Assembly (NCBI RefSeq): GCF_000691225.1
Contig: NZ_JMSZ01000042.1
Coordinates: 272,458-336,457, forward strand
Direction of reading: 5' to 3'
DNA length: 64,000 nt
Origin: Nitrincola lacisaponensis
Lineage (GTDB): Bacteria > Pseudomonadota > Gammaproteobacteria > Pseudomonadales > Balneatricaceae
The translations under genes were made by a program, and so were the position numbers. Positions 46,070 through 54,133 of this stretch are shown one piece after another (positions within the stretch are counted from its first letter, which is position 1; each line of letters begins with the position of its first letter). The notes below the pieces were generated by a model, which saw only the letters and a list, made by a program, of their open reading frames with translations, was not told the DNA's origin and did not search any database.

Positions 46070-46372
46070 CTAGAAGCGGCTCCACTCAATTTTGTCGATC
46101 ACGCCATCGGATATATGAATAGTGTAATTGAGATCATTATAGCGATAGAACCAGATCTCATTGGTGCGCCATTCACGGCAGTCACCCTGGCGGTTATGAC
46201 TGGTACACACATCCGATGTTGTTTTGTTCAAAGGCTCACCGAGATGTATCAGAAGCAGGCTTGCCGGCTTTCCTTCATTGATGAGCGTATTGTCAAAGCG
46301 CAAGCTGGAAGCATGCGCATGGCCAGCGAACAATAACAGCAGAATAAATAGAGTGCTTGTATATTTTTTCAT
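46070..46372 (-). CDS. DUF2845 exported protein
   Basis: The 100-residue protein has a signal peptide (LFILLLLFAGHAHA, cleavage before SSLRFD). The mature part looks like DUF2845: RFDNTLINEGKPASLLLIHLGEP, a pair of cysteines in DVCTSHNRQGDC, and EIWFYRYNDLNYTIHISDGVI. The cysteines could form a disulfide in the periplasm. The function of the family is unknown. It overlaps the GST gene by 4 bp. Confidence 0.8.
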   Translation of the reverse strand: MKKYTSTLFILLLLFAGHAHASSLRFDNTLINEGKPASLLLIHLGEPLNKTTSDVCTSHNRQGDCREWRTNEIWFYRYNDLNYTIHISDGVIDKIEWSRF

Positions 46373-47148
46373 GTGATTGCAGAGGCTCCTGTAAGGTTGT
46401 TTGTATTCAGGTGGCGGTATCGCTCATAAATGCCTGCCAGCTCATTCAGATCAGCCTGATGTTTATCCATCCATGCCAGCATCTTTGTCGGCAAACGTCG
46501 AGTATTACCCCAGTCGATACCATAACCAGCAGGCATAAACAGTGGGGAAAACAGCGCGGCAGCTGTCAGGTCAGCACGGGAAAAGTGATCTCCTGCCAGA
46601 TAGCGTCCTGAACGATAGATCTCACTGATTTCACCTAAACAGGCTTCAACTGTCTGGCGTGCGACGTCGGCATTGGCAGCATTGATACGCATTTTTTTAC
46701 GCATCACCTGTGCGACTTTTGGAAACAACAGTCGGAATAGCCAGCGTTTGTAAGCCGGTGAACCTGTTGTCAGCCAGAGAACCAGAATGTCTGGCCGATC
46801 AAGCAGATAATGATAGGCAAATACCCGGACAGCGGTACCCGCTTCAGTATCCAGTCGTGACTCCCAGTGCTGGATCTGCTGCAGTTCAGCCTCACTGCCC
46901 TGAACCAGAGAAGGGTTCGGCTGCAAACGATCAAGATAGTCCAGAATAGCCGCAGAACCCTGAATGATCTGGTCTCCCTTTACCAGAAGAGGGAGGGCTG
47001 TCGAGCGGGATAACGTGCCGATAGTTTTGATATGAAAACCGGGTATCAGGTTACAGGTTTTGTAGTCGAGTCCTTTCCAATCGAGCGTCCAGCGTACCTT
47101 TTCACAATAATGTGAAATAGGAAACTGATAGAGGGTTATGTCAGTCAT
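46369..47148 (-). CDS. Glutathione S-transferase family protein
   Basis: In the 259 aa, the N-terminal thioredoxin-fold domain reads ITLYQFPISHYCEKVRWTLDWKGLDY. The catalytic position is S-H-Y-C, and TALPLLVKGDQIIQGSAAILDYLD is the glutathione-binding cis-Pro/SA region. The C-terminal helical domain includes YLAGDHFSRADLTAAALF. The substrate is unknown. Coupled to the DUF2845 gene by a 4-bp overlap. Confidence 0.88.
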   Translation of the reverse strand: MTDITLYQFPISHYCEKVRWTLDWKGLDYKTCNLIPGFHIKTIGTLSRSTALPLLVKGDQIIQGSAAILDYLDRLQPNPSLVQGSEAELQQIQHWESRLDTEAGTAVRVFAYHYLLDRPDILVLWLTTGSPAYKRWLFRLLFPKVAQVMRKKMRINAANADVARQTVEACLGEISEIYRSGRYLAGDHFSRADLTAAALFSPLFMPAGYGIDWGNTRRLPTKMLAWMDKHQADLNELAGIYERYRHLNTNNLTGASAIT

Positions 47149-47211
47149 GCGCTAAAGTCCGGTTTCATATATCTGTCCCTGGTTCTAACACCTGATCCTG
47201 AGTGTTGCAAG

Positions 47212-49647
47212 TTATAATAGATCAAGATATTCCTCAGGCGACATGGGGCGATGAAAAAAATACCCCTGACCGGAATGGCAGCCCCAGGAAGAGAGCAGCT
47301 TCAACTGCTCCTCTGTCTCAATCCCTTCGGCTGTCGTATGAATGTGCAGATCCCGGCTCAGTTGAATCAGACTGCGGCATAGCGTCTGGTGGGTCGGATT
47401 ACTGTCCAGATCTGACACGAACAGGCGGTCAATCTTGATTTCATCCGGCTGCAGGCGGTGGATGTTTTGCATGGAGCTATAACCTGCGCCGAAGTCATCT
47501 ATGGACAGACTAAATCCTGCCGATCTCAGCAGGGCCGCATTATCAACGGCTAGCCCACTGTCACTGACGACCGATGTTTCGGTAATCTCCAGGACAATGC
47601 TGCCAGGTGAAATACCATAGCCCTTACACAGTTCGATGACACCCGCTGCAAAATTTTGCTGCAGCAGATCGCGAGCAGAAATATTGATTGCCAGTGTTGT
47701 TCCCTGCAGTTGATCTGCATGCTGTTGCATCCAGCTGAGTACCTGATGCAGTATCAGTTGTGTCAGTTGATAGATCAGCCCCACATGTTCAGCCAGCGGG
47801 ATAAAATCTGCGGGTGACACCCTGCCCAGGCTTGCATGATGCCAACGTAACAACACCTCACCACTGTTGATCTGGCCTGTCGCCAGGACGATTTTGGGTT
47901 GGATCTCAAAGTGAAAGTCATGATTGCGGATTGCTTTGCTCATTTCAGCCACCAGCATCAATTGCCGATGCTGGCGCGATTGCAGGTCCTGCTGATAGGG
48001 GCTCCACAGGTGGGTTGAGCGCCAGTTGGCGCGAGCCGCCAGCTGTGCATGCTGGTAGAGCGTCGTCACATCCATCCTGTTCAGATCGCCTGATGCCACG
48101 CCGATAGAGAACAGCTGCTGAAACTCAAGCTGGCTCAGATGGATCGTCTGGTTCAGCACCGGTTCCAGATGCTCAATAATCGCTCCGGGGCTGTCCAGAT
48201 GATCACACAGAAACACCAGGTTTTCCTGATCCATATCGATGACATTGGAATGACTGAGATTGGGTAGACGATGGCGCAGAATATGGGGTTCAGACTCCAG
48301 CGCCTGATTGATGCGCTGTGCCAGTGTTGCCGAGGCTTTCATCGCGCTTTCCGGTCCCACCGCTTCGCTCAGCTCGGTGATACCGGATAACTGAATCAGT
48401 ACCAGATGCACTCTATCATTGGGTAGCGCATGTTGCCGGTGCAGGTGGTTGATAAAATAGTTCCGGTTGGCCAATCCTGAAACCGGGCTCGTCAGCAGTT
48501 GCTGATTTTTTTCTGTCTCCAGATAGCGGGTACGTTGAGTCAGACTGAACGAGAAGCACAGCAGCTCAATAACCGTACTGATCAGCAAGGCGTGTTCGGT
48601 GAAGGTGTTAAAAGGCAACTGGCTACGGAACACCATGCCGCCAATAGCGGCCCCAACAATGAAGAACGACCAGGCGACCAGAAACAGTGCGGCAGGGGAG
48701 AATCCCGTGCGTAAAATTTTGAAACCGAGGTACAGGCAATAGATGGATACCGCACCCTGGAGCACTGAAAAAGGGGTCGCATAGGCGTATTCAGGTACAA
48801 CCAGGCTGACCAGCACGGCACTGGCAAAGGCCAGATCAGCCAGGCGGCGATAACGCCACCAGCCGGGTAAACGGGTACGAATTTGCAGAAACTGTAAGCT
48901 GAAGTGAAAAATACACCAGGCCGAGAGGGTATACAGGGTCAAGATAATTGAACCCAAAAACTGGTTGAACGCCATCGGCCACAACCAGGGGCCAAACCCC
49001 TGTGTGACGCCCAGGCTGAGAAACACCAGCGAGTGAAACAGGATGTAAAAACCGTAGGCAGGATAGCGGAACAGTAAAAAAGTGACGGTGTTATGGATCA
49101 GCAAGATCAGCAGTGCACCGGCAGCGGCTGCCCAGATCTTGAAACTCGTCTCGGTCAGTTGCTCAAACTGCTTCGGACTCATCAGCCGCAGCGGTAAGAG
49201 AAGCGGTCCTTCACTGGCTTTACGAATCAACACCTGATGAGTACTGCCCGGCTGCAGCTCCACCGGGAACCAGATGCTGGCATAGGCGGCATCCGGACTC
49301 CATGACTGTGTATCGCCACGCACCCAGTGACGCACGACCTCACCGTTCTGGAGTAGATAAAAATCCAGCTCATCAATCATGATATTGCTGAGCCGAAAGA
49401 TTAACTCAGTTGGTGTATCAACCGGAGCAAACTCGATTTTGTGCCAATAGGCCTGGGCAGAAAGATCACTGGCCGGATGGAATAAAGCGGTGTCGAATTC
49501 AAGGCTTGCCAGTGCATCTTCTGCCGCAAGGCGCTCCGGTCCTTCCTGCGCCGTGAGCAGCGGCTCACGCAAATAGTCTGTCGATCCGGTGAAGTCTGAA
49601 GGCACAACAAATGCTCCGACAGGCGTGGATAAAAGACAGAACAGCAC
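47212..49647 (-). CDS. 7TMR-DISM sensor with degenerate GGDEF and intact EAL domain
   Basis: The 811-residue membrane protein has a periplasmic 7TMR-DISM extracellular domain (about 20-165), seven helices (about 170-370), a degenerate GGDEF domain (about 385-555) and an EAL domain (about 565-811). The GGDEF signature is absent (region reads DQENLVFLCDH). The EAL domain keeps EVLLRW, INIS, EITET, IDDFGAGYSS, KIDR, EGIE and GQGYFF, so it should hydrolyse c-di-GMP. The GTG at 49647 leaves a short signal peptide. In-frame codons CTG 49674 or ATT 49677 would give a fuller one (LQLLSRAGIVLFCLLSTPVG), so a rare start is possible. Confidence 0.88.
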   Translation of the reverse strand: MLFCLLSTPVGAFVVPSDFTGSTDYLREPLLTAQEGPERLAAEDALASLEFDTALFHPASDLSAQAYWHKIEFAPVDTPTELIFRLSNIMIDELDFYLLQNGEVVRHWVRGDTQSWSPDAAYASIWFPVELQPGSTHQVLIRKASEGPLLLPLRLMSPKQFEQLTETSFKIWAAAAGALLILLIHNTVTFLLFRYPAYGFYILFHSLVFLSLGVTQGFGPWLWPMAFNQFLGSIILTLYTLSAWCIFHFSLQFLQIRTRLPGWWRYRRLADLAFASAVLVSLVVPEYAYATPFSVLQGAVSIYCLYLGFKILRTGFSPAALFLVAWSFFIVGAAIGGMVFRSQLPFNTFTEHALLISTVIELLCFSFSLTQRTRYLETEKNQQLLTSPVSGLANRNYFINHLHRQHALPNDRVHLVLIQLSGITELSEAVGPESAMKASATLAQRINQALESEPHILRHRLPNLSHSNVIDMDQENLVFLCDHLDSPGAIIEHLEPVLNQTIHLSQLEFQQLFSIGVASGDLNRMDVTTLYQHAQLAARANWRSTHLWSPYQQDLQSRQHRQLMLVAEMSKAIRNHDFHFEIQPKIVLATGQINSGEVLLRWHHASLGRVSPADFIPLAEHVGLIYQLTQLILHQVLSWMQQHADQLQGTTLAINISARDLLQQNFAAGVIELCKGYGISPGSIVLEITETSVVSDSGLAVDNAALLRSAGFSLSIDDFGAGYSSMQNIHRLQPDEIKIDRLFVSDLDSNPTHQTLCRSLIQLSRDLHIHTTAEGIETEEQLKLLSSWGCHSGQGYFFHRPMSPEEYLDLL

Positions 49648-49750
49648 TATCCCGGCGCGACTCAGTAATTGCAGAATTCAGTTCCCATGCAGGTGCTTAC
49701 GACATAAAACCTGCATTGAGTATAGTGTGATAATTCCAGGGGTGCCCAAC

Positions 49751-50164
49751 TCAGAAATCGACCTTGTTGCGCAACGCCTTGGTTTTTCCGCGTTGCGTTT
49801 TCTCATCCACCCGACGGCGTTGCGAACCCTTGGTCGGTTTCGTTGCCCGACGGGGCTTCGCCTGCTTGATGGCGAGCTGAATCAGTTCTTTCAGGCGCAG
49901 CAGCGCGTCTTCTTTATTCATCTCCAGGGTACGAAAACGCTGCGCCTTGATCACAATCACACCGTCCTGATTGATGCGCTGGTCTGAATAGTTGAGCAGA
50001 CGCTCCTTGTATGCCGGAGGCAAGGACGAGCGGTGGATGTCGAAGCGCAAATGTACAGCCGAGGCGACCTTGTTGACATTCTGTCCACCTGAACCCTGCG
50101 CACGGATCGGCTGGAATTCAATCTCCCAGTCAGCCAGGTGGATGGTTTCGGTAATATCGAGCAA
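49751..50164 (-). CDS. arfB: Ribosome-rescue peptidyl-tRNA hydrolase ArfB
   Basis: The 137-residue codon-independent release factor has the GGQ motif in IRAQGSGGQNVNKVA and a basic tail (KPRRATKPTKGSQRRRVD) that enters the empty mRNA channel. It rescues ribosomes stalled without a stop codon. The TTG at 50164 is chosen because GAGG lies five bases upstream and because MLDITETIHLADWEIEF aligns without gaps to E. coli YaeJ/ArfB. A GTG at 50170 overlaps the Shine-Dalgarno. Confidence 0.93.
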   Translation of the reverse strand: MLDITETIHLADWEIEFQPIRAQGSGGQNVNKVASAVHLRFDIHRSSLPPAYKERLLNYSDQRINQDGVIVIKAQRFRTLEMNKEDALLRLKELIQLAIKQAKPRRATKPTKGSQRRRVDEKTQRGKTKALRNKVDF

Positions 50165-50256
50165 AAGCACCTCAGTGTTCTGATGGATGAAAAGCCAACT
50201 TTGTACTATACCTCTAACGATACGTTGAAGAACAACAAGCAGAGGCAGGAACGACG

Positions 50257-51600
50257 ATGCTCATCATTATCCATGGATGGAGCGATAACTACAGCTCTTT
50301 TAAAACCCTTGCCAGGAAACTGGCAGCCGCACAACCGGAAGGCATTGCTGCTGACATCCGGCATGTCAGGCTGGGCGATTATGTCACGCTGGACGATCAG
50401 GTCAATTATGAAGACCTGGCAGAAGCGATGCAGCGAGCCTGGACCGATCTGGAACTGCCCACCGCTCACCGCAGTGTTGATGTAGTCATTCACAGCACCG
50501 GCGGTCTGGTAGTGCGGCACTGGATAACACGTTACTTTACCCCGGACACCGTACCCATCAAACGTCTGTTAATGCTGGCTCCCGCCAACTTTGGGTCGCC
50601 GCTGGCGCACACAGGGCGAAGTATGATTGGCCGGGCAGTGAAAGGTTGGAAGGGGACACGTCTATTTGAGACGGGTGCACAGATACTCAAAGGGCTGGAG
50701 ATTGCCAGTTCCTATACCTGGAAACTGGCTGAGAAGGATCTGTTGGGCGAACAGATTTACTATGGTCCGGGGCGAATACTCTGCACCGTACTAGTAGGGA
50801 ATGCCGGATATAAAGGTATCTCGGCACTGGCGAATCAGCCGGGTACTGATGGCACAGTACGTGTCTCGACAGCCAATCTCAATGTAGCTGCATTCGAACT
50901 CGACTTTACTGATCCGACTCGGGAAGTGTTACCGCGCATGCACCAGACCCAGTTAGGTACCGCTTTCGGGATTGCAGATCTGGAAGATCACAGTTCCATT
51001 GCCGCCAAGGGCGGGGGGCCGCGTCGGCAGCCAACCTGGGCGCTGATCTGCAATGCGCTTCGTGTTGAAGATGACGGGTTTACAGCCTGGCAGCAACAGC
51101 TGGAAAGACACAATCGCGACGTGACAGAGCAGGCCGAGAAGCGCCGCAGTTCTCACTACAACAGCTATCAAAATACAGTTATTCGAGTGGTGGATCATCA
51201 CGGCACACCCGTCACCGACTATGTGATCGAACTCTTTGCCAATGACGACAAAGGCCAACGTAACCGACTGCGTACCCAGCGTTTGCAGGAACAGGCGATT
51301 AACAAAGTGCATGCCTGGTCCGGTGATGCGTCCTACCGCAGTTTTCTGATCAACTGCACCGAGCTGTATAAAATTATCGATCAGCCAGAAGATCGCTTGA
51401 ACATCAGCCTCACCGCCGTACCTGAACTGAGCAGCGGGCTTGTCGGCTACAAAACCTACACAGATGAAGATATCTCAACCCTGTCATTAAACCCGCAAGA
51501 ACTCAAAGCCATCTTTCAGCCACACCGCACCCTGTTGATCACCATTGTCTTGAAACGTTATCAAAAAGAAGCGGTATTCCAGTTCAAAAATGCGGTATAA
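50257..51600 (+). CDS. Alpha/beta-hydrolase with C-terminal accessory domain
   Basis: Of the 447 aa, residues 1-270 form an alpha/beta-hydrolase fold: oxyanion segment IIIHGWSDN, nucleophile S80 in VVIHSTGGLVVRHW (a variant of GxSxG with His first), and a likely catalytic histidine in EDHSSIAAKGGG. Residues 280-447 are an unassigned domain with beta-rich segments (YQNTVIRVVDHHGTPVTDYVIELF). Lipase, phospholipase or esterase activity is plausible; the substrate is unknown. No signal peptide. AGGAA precedes the ATG. No secretion gene is adjacent, so a link to the VasX-like effector is not supported. Confidence 0.75.
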   Translation: MLIIIHGWSDNYSSFKTLARKLAAAQPEGIAADIRHVRLGDYVTLDDQVNYEDLAEAMQRAWTDLELPTAHRSVDVVIHSTGGLVVRHWITRYFTPDTVPIKRLLMLAPANFGSPLAHTGRSMIGRAVKGWKGTRLFETGAQILKGLEIASSYTWKLAEKDLLGEQIYYGPGRILCTVLVGNAGYKGISALANQPGTDGTVRVSTANLNVAAFELDFTDPTREVLPRMHQTQLGTAFGIADLEDHSSIAAKGGGPRRQPTWALICNALRVEDDGFTAWQQQLERHNRDVTEQAEKRRSSHYNSYQNTVIRVVDHHGTPVTDYVIELFANDDKGQRNRLRTQRLQEQAINKVHAWSGDASYRSFLINCTELYKIIDQPEDRLNISLTAVPELSSGLVGYKTYTDEDISTLSLNPQELKAIFQPHRTLLITIVLKRYQKEAVFQFKNAV

Positions 51601-51639
51601 ATACAGGCAAATCAACACAGCGACACAGAGAGAAGATCA

Positions 51640-52065
51640 ATGCAGCAACAAGACGATGCCCCCGCCCGTGGCCGACTCACCATTCGCACCCTGGCGATGC
51701 CATCCGATACCAACCCGTCAGGTGATATTTTCGGCGGCTGGGTGCTGTCGCAAATGGACTTGGCCGCCGGTATCTGCGCCGGTCAGCGTGCCCAGTGTCG
51801 CGTCGTCACGGTTGCTCTGGATGGCATGAGCTTCATTCGGCCCGTGAAAGTAGGGGACATACTGGGCGTCTATACCGAAGTCTGTCGGGTAGGGCGCAGC
51901 TCACTCGATATTCATGTCGAAAGCTGGGTCAGACGAGGCCGTATCGGCAAGCGTGAAAAAGTCACCGAGGCAGTGTTCAAATTCGTAGCACTGGATGACG
52001 AGGGCAAACCGACCAAAGTGCCAGATGCCGACTCATTGCCACCCTATGTGGAAAGTGAGATGTAA
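51640..52065 (+). CDS. Acyl-CoA thioesterase, YciA type
   Basis: The 141-residue hot-dog-fold protein has LAMPSDTNPSGDIFGGWVLSQMD, the typical YciA/BFIT segment with the catalytic aspartate, and VALDGMSFIRPVKVGDIL and ESWVRRG. Such enzymes hydrolyse acyl-CoA to free acid and CoA. It follows the hydrolase by 39 bp on the same strand. Confidence 0.92.
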   Translation: MQQQDDAPARGRLTIRTLAMPSDTNPSGDIFGGWVLSQMDLAAGICAGQRAQCRVVTVALDGMSFIRPVKVGDILGVYTEVCRVGRSSLDIHVESWVRRGRIGKREKVTEAVFKFVALDDEGKPTKVPDADSLPPYVESEM

Positions 52066-52096
52066 GCTCAGTTCGCCCTGAGCAGCCTTGAGTGGG

Positions 52097-52315
52097 TCAG
52101 GTGAAGGTGTTGATATACAAACGCTCCACCTTGTCTCTGGCCCACTGCGTTCTGCGTAAAAACTTCAGTGATGACTTAATCGACGGATCATTATCAAAGC
52201 AGTTGATCTGTATCTGCTCGTACAAAGCTGCCCAGCCGTAATGCTCCACCAGACGCGTGAGTATTTTCTCCAGACTCAGACCGTGTAGAGGGTTGTTGGG
52301 TTGTTCCTGGTGCAT
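52097..52315 (-). CDS. VF530 family protein
   Basis: The 72-residue protein has [25 protein letters not shown] and [22 protein letters not shown], the signature of VF530/DUF2132, a small helical family with a proposed DNA-binding fold. AGGAA lies upstream of the ATG. The role is unknown. Confidence 0.9.
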   Translation of the reverse strand: MHQEQPNNPLHGLSLEKILTRLVEHYGWAALYEQIQINCFDNDPSIKSSLKFLRRTQWARDKVERLYINTFT

Positions 52316-52348
52316 TGGGAGTTCCTGTGGGAGTAGGGGAGGTGTATG

Positions 52349-53190
52349 TCAGTTCTCTTTTAATTGTAACCCACGACACTTGGGAAAGGTGGAACATCCC
52401 CAAAATTGCTGACCCGCATTTGCACCACGCTTGGTTTCTCTGATGACCATGGCAGAACCACAACGTGGGCAGAGGGGATCACTACTCACGATACTGGCTT
52501 CTTGAATGATCTCCTGACTGACTTCCTTACCGACCTCTTTAGCGACCTCTTTTTTACTGACCACAAGCTCCTTCACATGCTGGCGGTGTTTATAGTCCGT
52601 TACCAGACAGGGCTTCAGCTTGATTTGGTTCAGCTTTGTAACCAGCCGGTAGACTTCCGTGTCAGGCATCACCGCCTCATTGAACTGCTTGATATAGTCC
52701 AGACAGCCTCGTGCAGCAGTCACATTATCCGGCATTTCAGTTTTGAAAGTACTATCACCCACAAACACAATTAAAGAGTGCATGAACTCAGGATTACAGT
52801 CCAAAACAGATTCCAGTGTTTTAATGTGTTTGTAGTTTTGATGCAGTGGATTTTGAAATTTGGCTGAGTGGCGGTAAATTTTTTGTGTCCACTGCTTTTG
52901 ATGAGGTGAACCAAATATCCAGCCTTTCATGTTTTTGGTTTCGATCACAAAGATACCAAACCGTGAAACCAGGATGTGATCAATTTGCGTGGTCCATCCT
53001 CTGTTGGAAGAGTAACGTTTTTAATTAACTTGTAGTCGGTTTCAGGTAGGCCAGCCAACAGCTTGTTGACTATATATTCACCTAGAACACCTTTAAACCA
53101 GCGGCTTTTTAAAGTTAATACGAGGATTAATAGTGGTATTATATACCAGACTTGTAAAATGCTATTGATTAGTATTTTGGATATGTCCAC
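52349..53190 (-). pseudogene. NERD-domain / topoisomerase-type zinc-ribbon protein, frameshifted
   Basis: Two minus-strand reading frames, 53190-52945 (81 codons) and 52948-52349 (199 codons), together make one family protein. There is a membrane helix (VWYIIPLLILVLTL), a NERD nuclease domain (WFKGVLGEYIVNKLL, IETKNMKGWIFG) and a C-terminal zinc ribbon (PLCPRCGSAMVIRETKRGAN, FWGCSTFPKC). Between TLPTEDG and IETKN the frame must shift: the other frame reads TTQIDHILVSRFGIFV, which restores the catalytic aspartate. One base seems missing near 52993-52996. A GTGA overlap could allow a second product without this aspartate. Either a pseudogene, a programmed event or a sequence error. Confidence 0.82.
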
Positions 53191-53479
53191 TTGATGTCCT
53201 TATGTGGTTAATAGCGTATTTTTCTTGGCTTGTTAATGGTGTAGTTCAGAGTGCGTGCCGCTTTACTCTTTGGCTGTAGTGAAGGGTGGTTTATTGCAAA
53301 AATGGTAAGTATTTTCCGGCCAATAAATTTAAGGTGATCAGTCAGTTTACATGATTTTGATAGTGGTGTTTGAACAAGCTGAGACTGAAATTATTAACCG
53401 CTACTGTGGGGGAAGTCTATAAGTTAGGTCGAGGTGTCCACTAAAACGGGGGAACTACAGGGAGCGACTGCTGTGGCTT
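53191..53479. other. Spacer between the NERD pseudogene and the cassette-like block
   Basis: These 289 AT-rich bases carry no supported gene. The right end has GGTGTCCACTAAAACGGGGG (about 53430-53450), which looks like the end of a lost insertion element; this was not confirmed. It then runs into half of an attC-like site. Confidence 0.45.
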
Positions 53480-53486
53480 GTTAGCC
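53466..53486 (-). repeat. attC-like half site after the 53481-54059 gene
   Basis: On the minus strand GGCTAAC (53486-53480) overlaps the stop codon and is followed by AAGCCACAGCAGTCG, as an R''-L'' arm would be. The matching L'-R' arm is not found downstream, so the site appears truncated by the sequence to its left. Confidence 0.45.
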
Positions 53487-54059
53487 CCACGGAACGATTG
53501 CTCCATCTGGAATCACTATATGTCCATCCTTATATGCAAAACTTCTAGGACTAAAAAGATTCATTGCAGGGAAGTGGTGATTTCCTCGGGATCGGAAATA
53601 TAAAATCAAAAGAATTAGCAAAGCGGCTGATGCATTTAAGACATTTTTTAGATTGGCTTGCTTGAAATGCTCAGCCCTCTGGTGCTTGACTTTGTTATTG
53701 CCTTTCCACCAGTTTGGTGGAGACTTTGGCTGATGCCAATTCGACCAAGGATAAAATGTCATCCCAAAGCGTGGCATTTCGACCGATGCATCCGGCAGCA
53801 TAGGTAAAGCCTCACATAAAATGGATTGATAGACGTGGATGTTATTGGCATCGCACTCAGAATTTATGCTACTACAAACCCTTTTAGCAATAACATCTAC
53901 TTCGGAGCTTGCTGCCATTAGTAAGCGAGCCAACTCTATTGAGTAAACATTTTCGTTTTCCTGAGAGAATTCGATCCAACGCGAAAGGCCCTGAATATCT
54001 GATTCCAAGCAAAGGAAGTAGTTTAGGTGAGGGTCAACCTCCTGGTGGGTAATTGCCAC
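53481..54059 (-). CDS. Hypothetical protein of a cassette-like element
   Basis: This 192-residue protein of unknown function starts at GTG 54059 with AAGGAG eight bases upstream. The central part has WWKGNNKVKHQRAEHF, a pattern seen in all-helical proteins of uncertain function, and a hydrophobic helix (NVLNASAALLILLILYF, about 137-153). The stop codon lies inside GGCTAAC and a GTTAACC lies just upstream of the Shine-Dalgarno, as in integron cassettes. Base composition is poorer in GC than the core genes. Confidence 0.65.
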   Translation of the reverse strand: MAITHQEVDPHLNYFLCLESDIQGLSRWIEFSQENENVYSIELARLLMAASSEVDVIAKRVCSSINSECDANNIHVYQSILCEALPMLPDASVEMPRFGMTFYPWSNWHQPKSPPNWWKGNNKVKHQRAEHFKQANLKNVLNASAALLILLILYFRSRGNHHFPAMNLFSPRSFAYKDGHIVIPDGAIVPWG

Positions 54060-54073
54060 GTATTATTCTCCTT

Positions 54074-54133
54074 GGTTAACGCCTTGCTCACCAGCAGCGC
54101 AAGCTGTCTGGTACAGCAACTTGTATGGTGCCT
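54074..54133 (-). repeat. Degenerate attC-like site between the TrlF-type and downstream genes
   Basis: Arms TTGCTCACCAG (54084-54094) and CTGGTACAGCAA (54108-54119) pair with one unpaired base on one side, an asymmetry typical of attC. A GGTTAAC (54074-54080) borders the next gene. The opposite core site is poor. It fills almost the whole gap between the two genes. Confidence 0.45.

Noticed and set aside
52066..52083. GCTCAG/CTGAGC hairpin after the thioesterase gene as terminator
   Set aside because: Six-bp stem without a following T-run; not enough to call a terminator.
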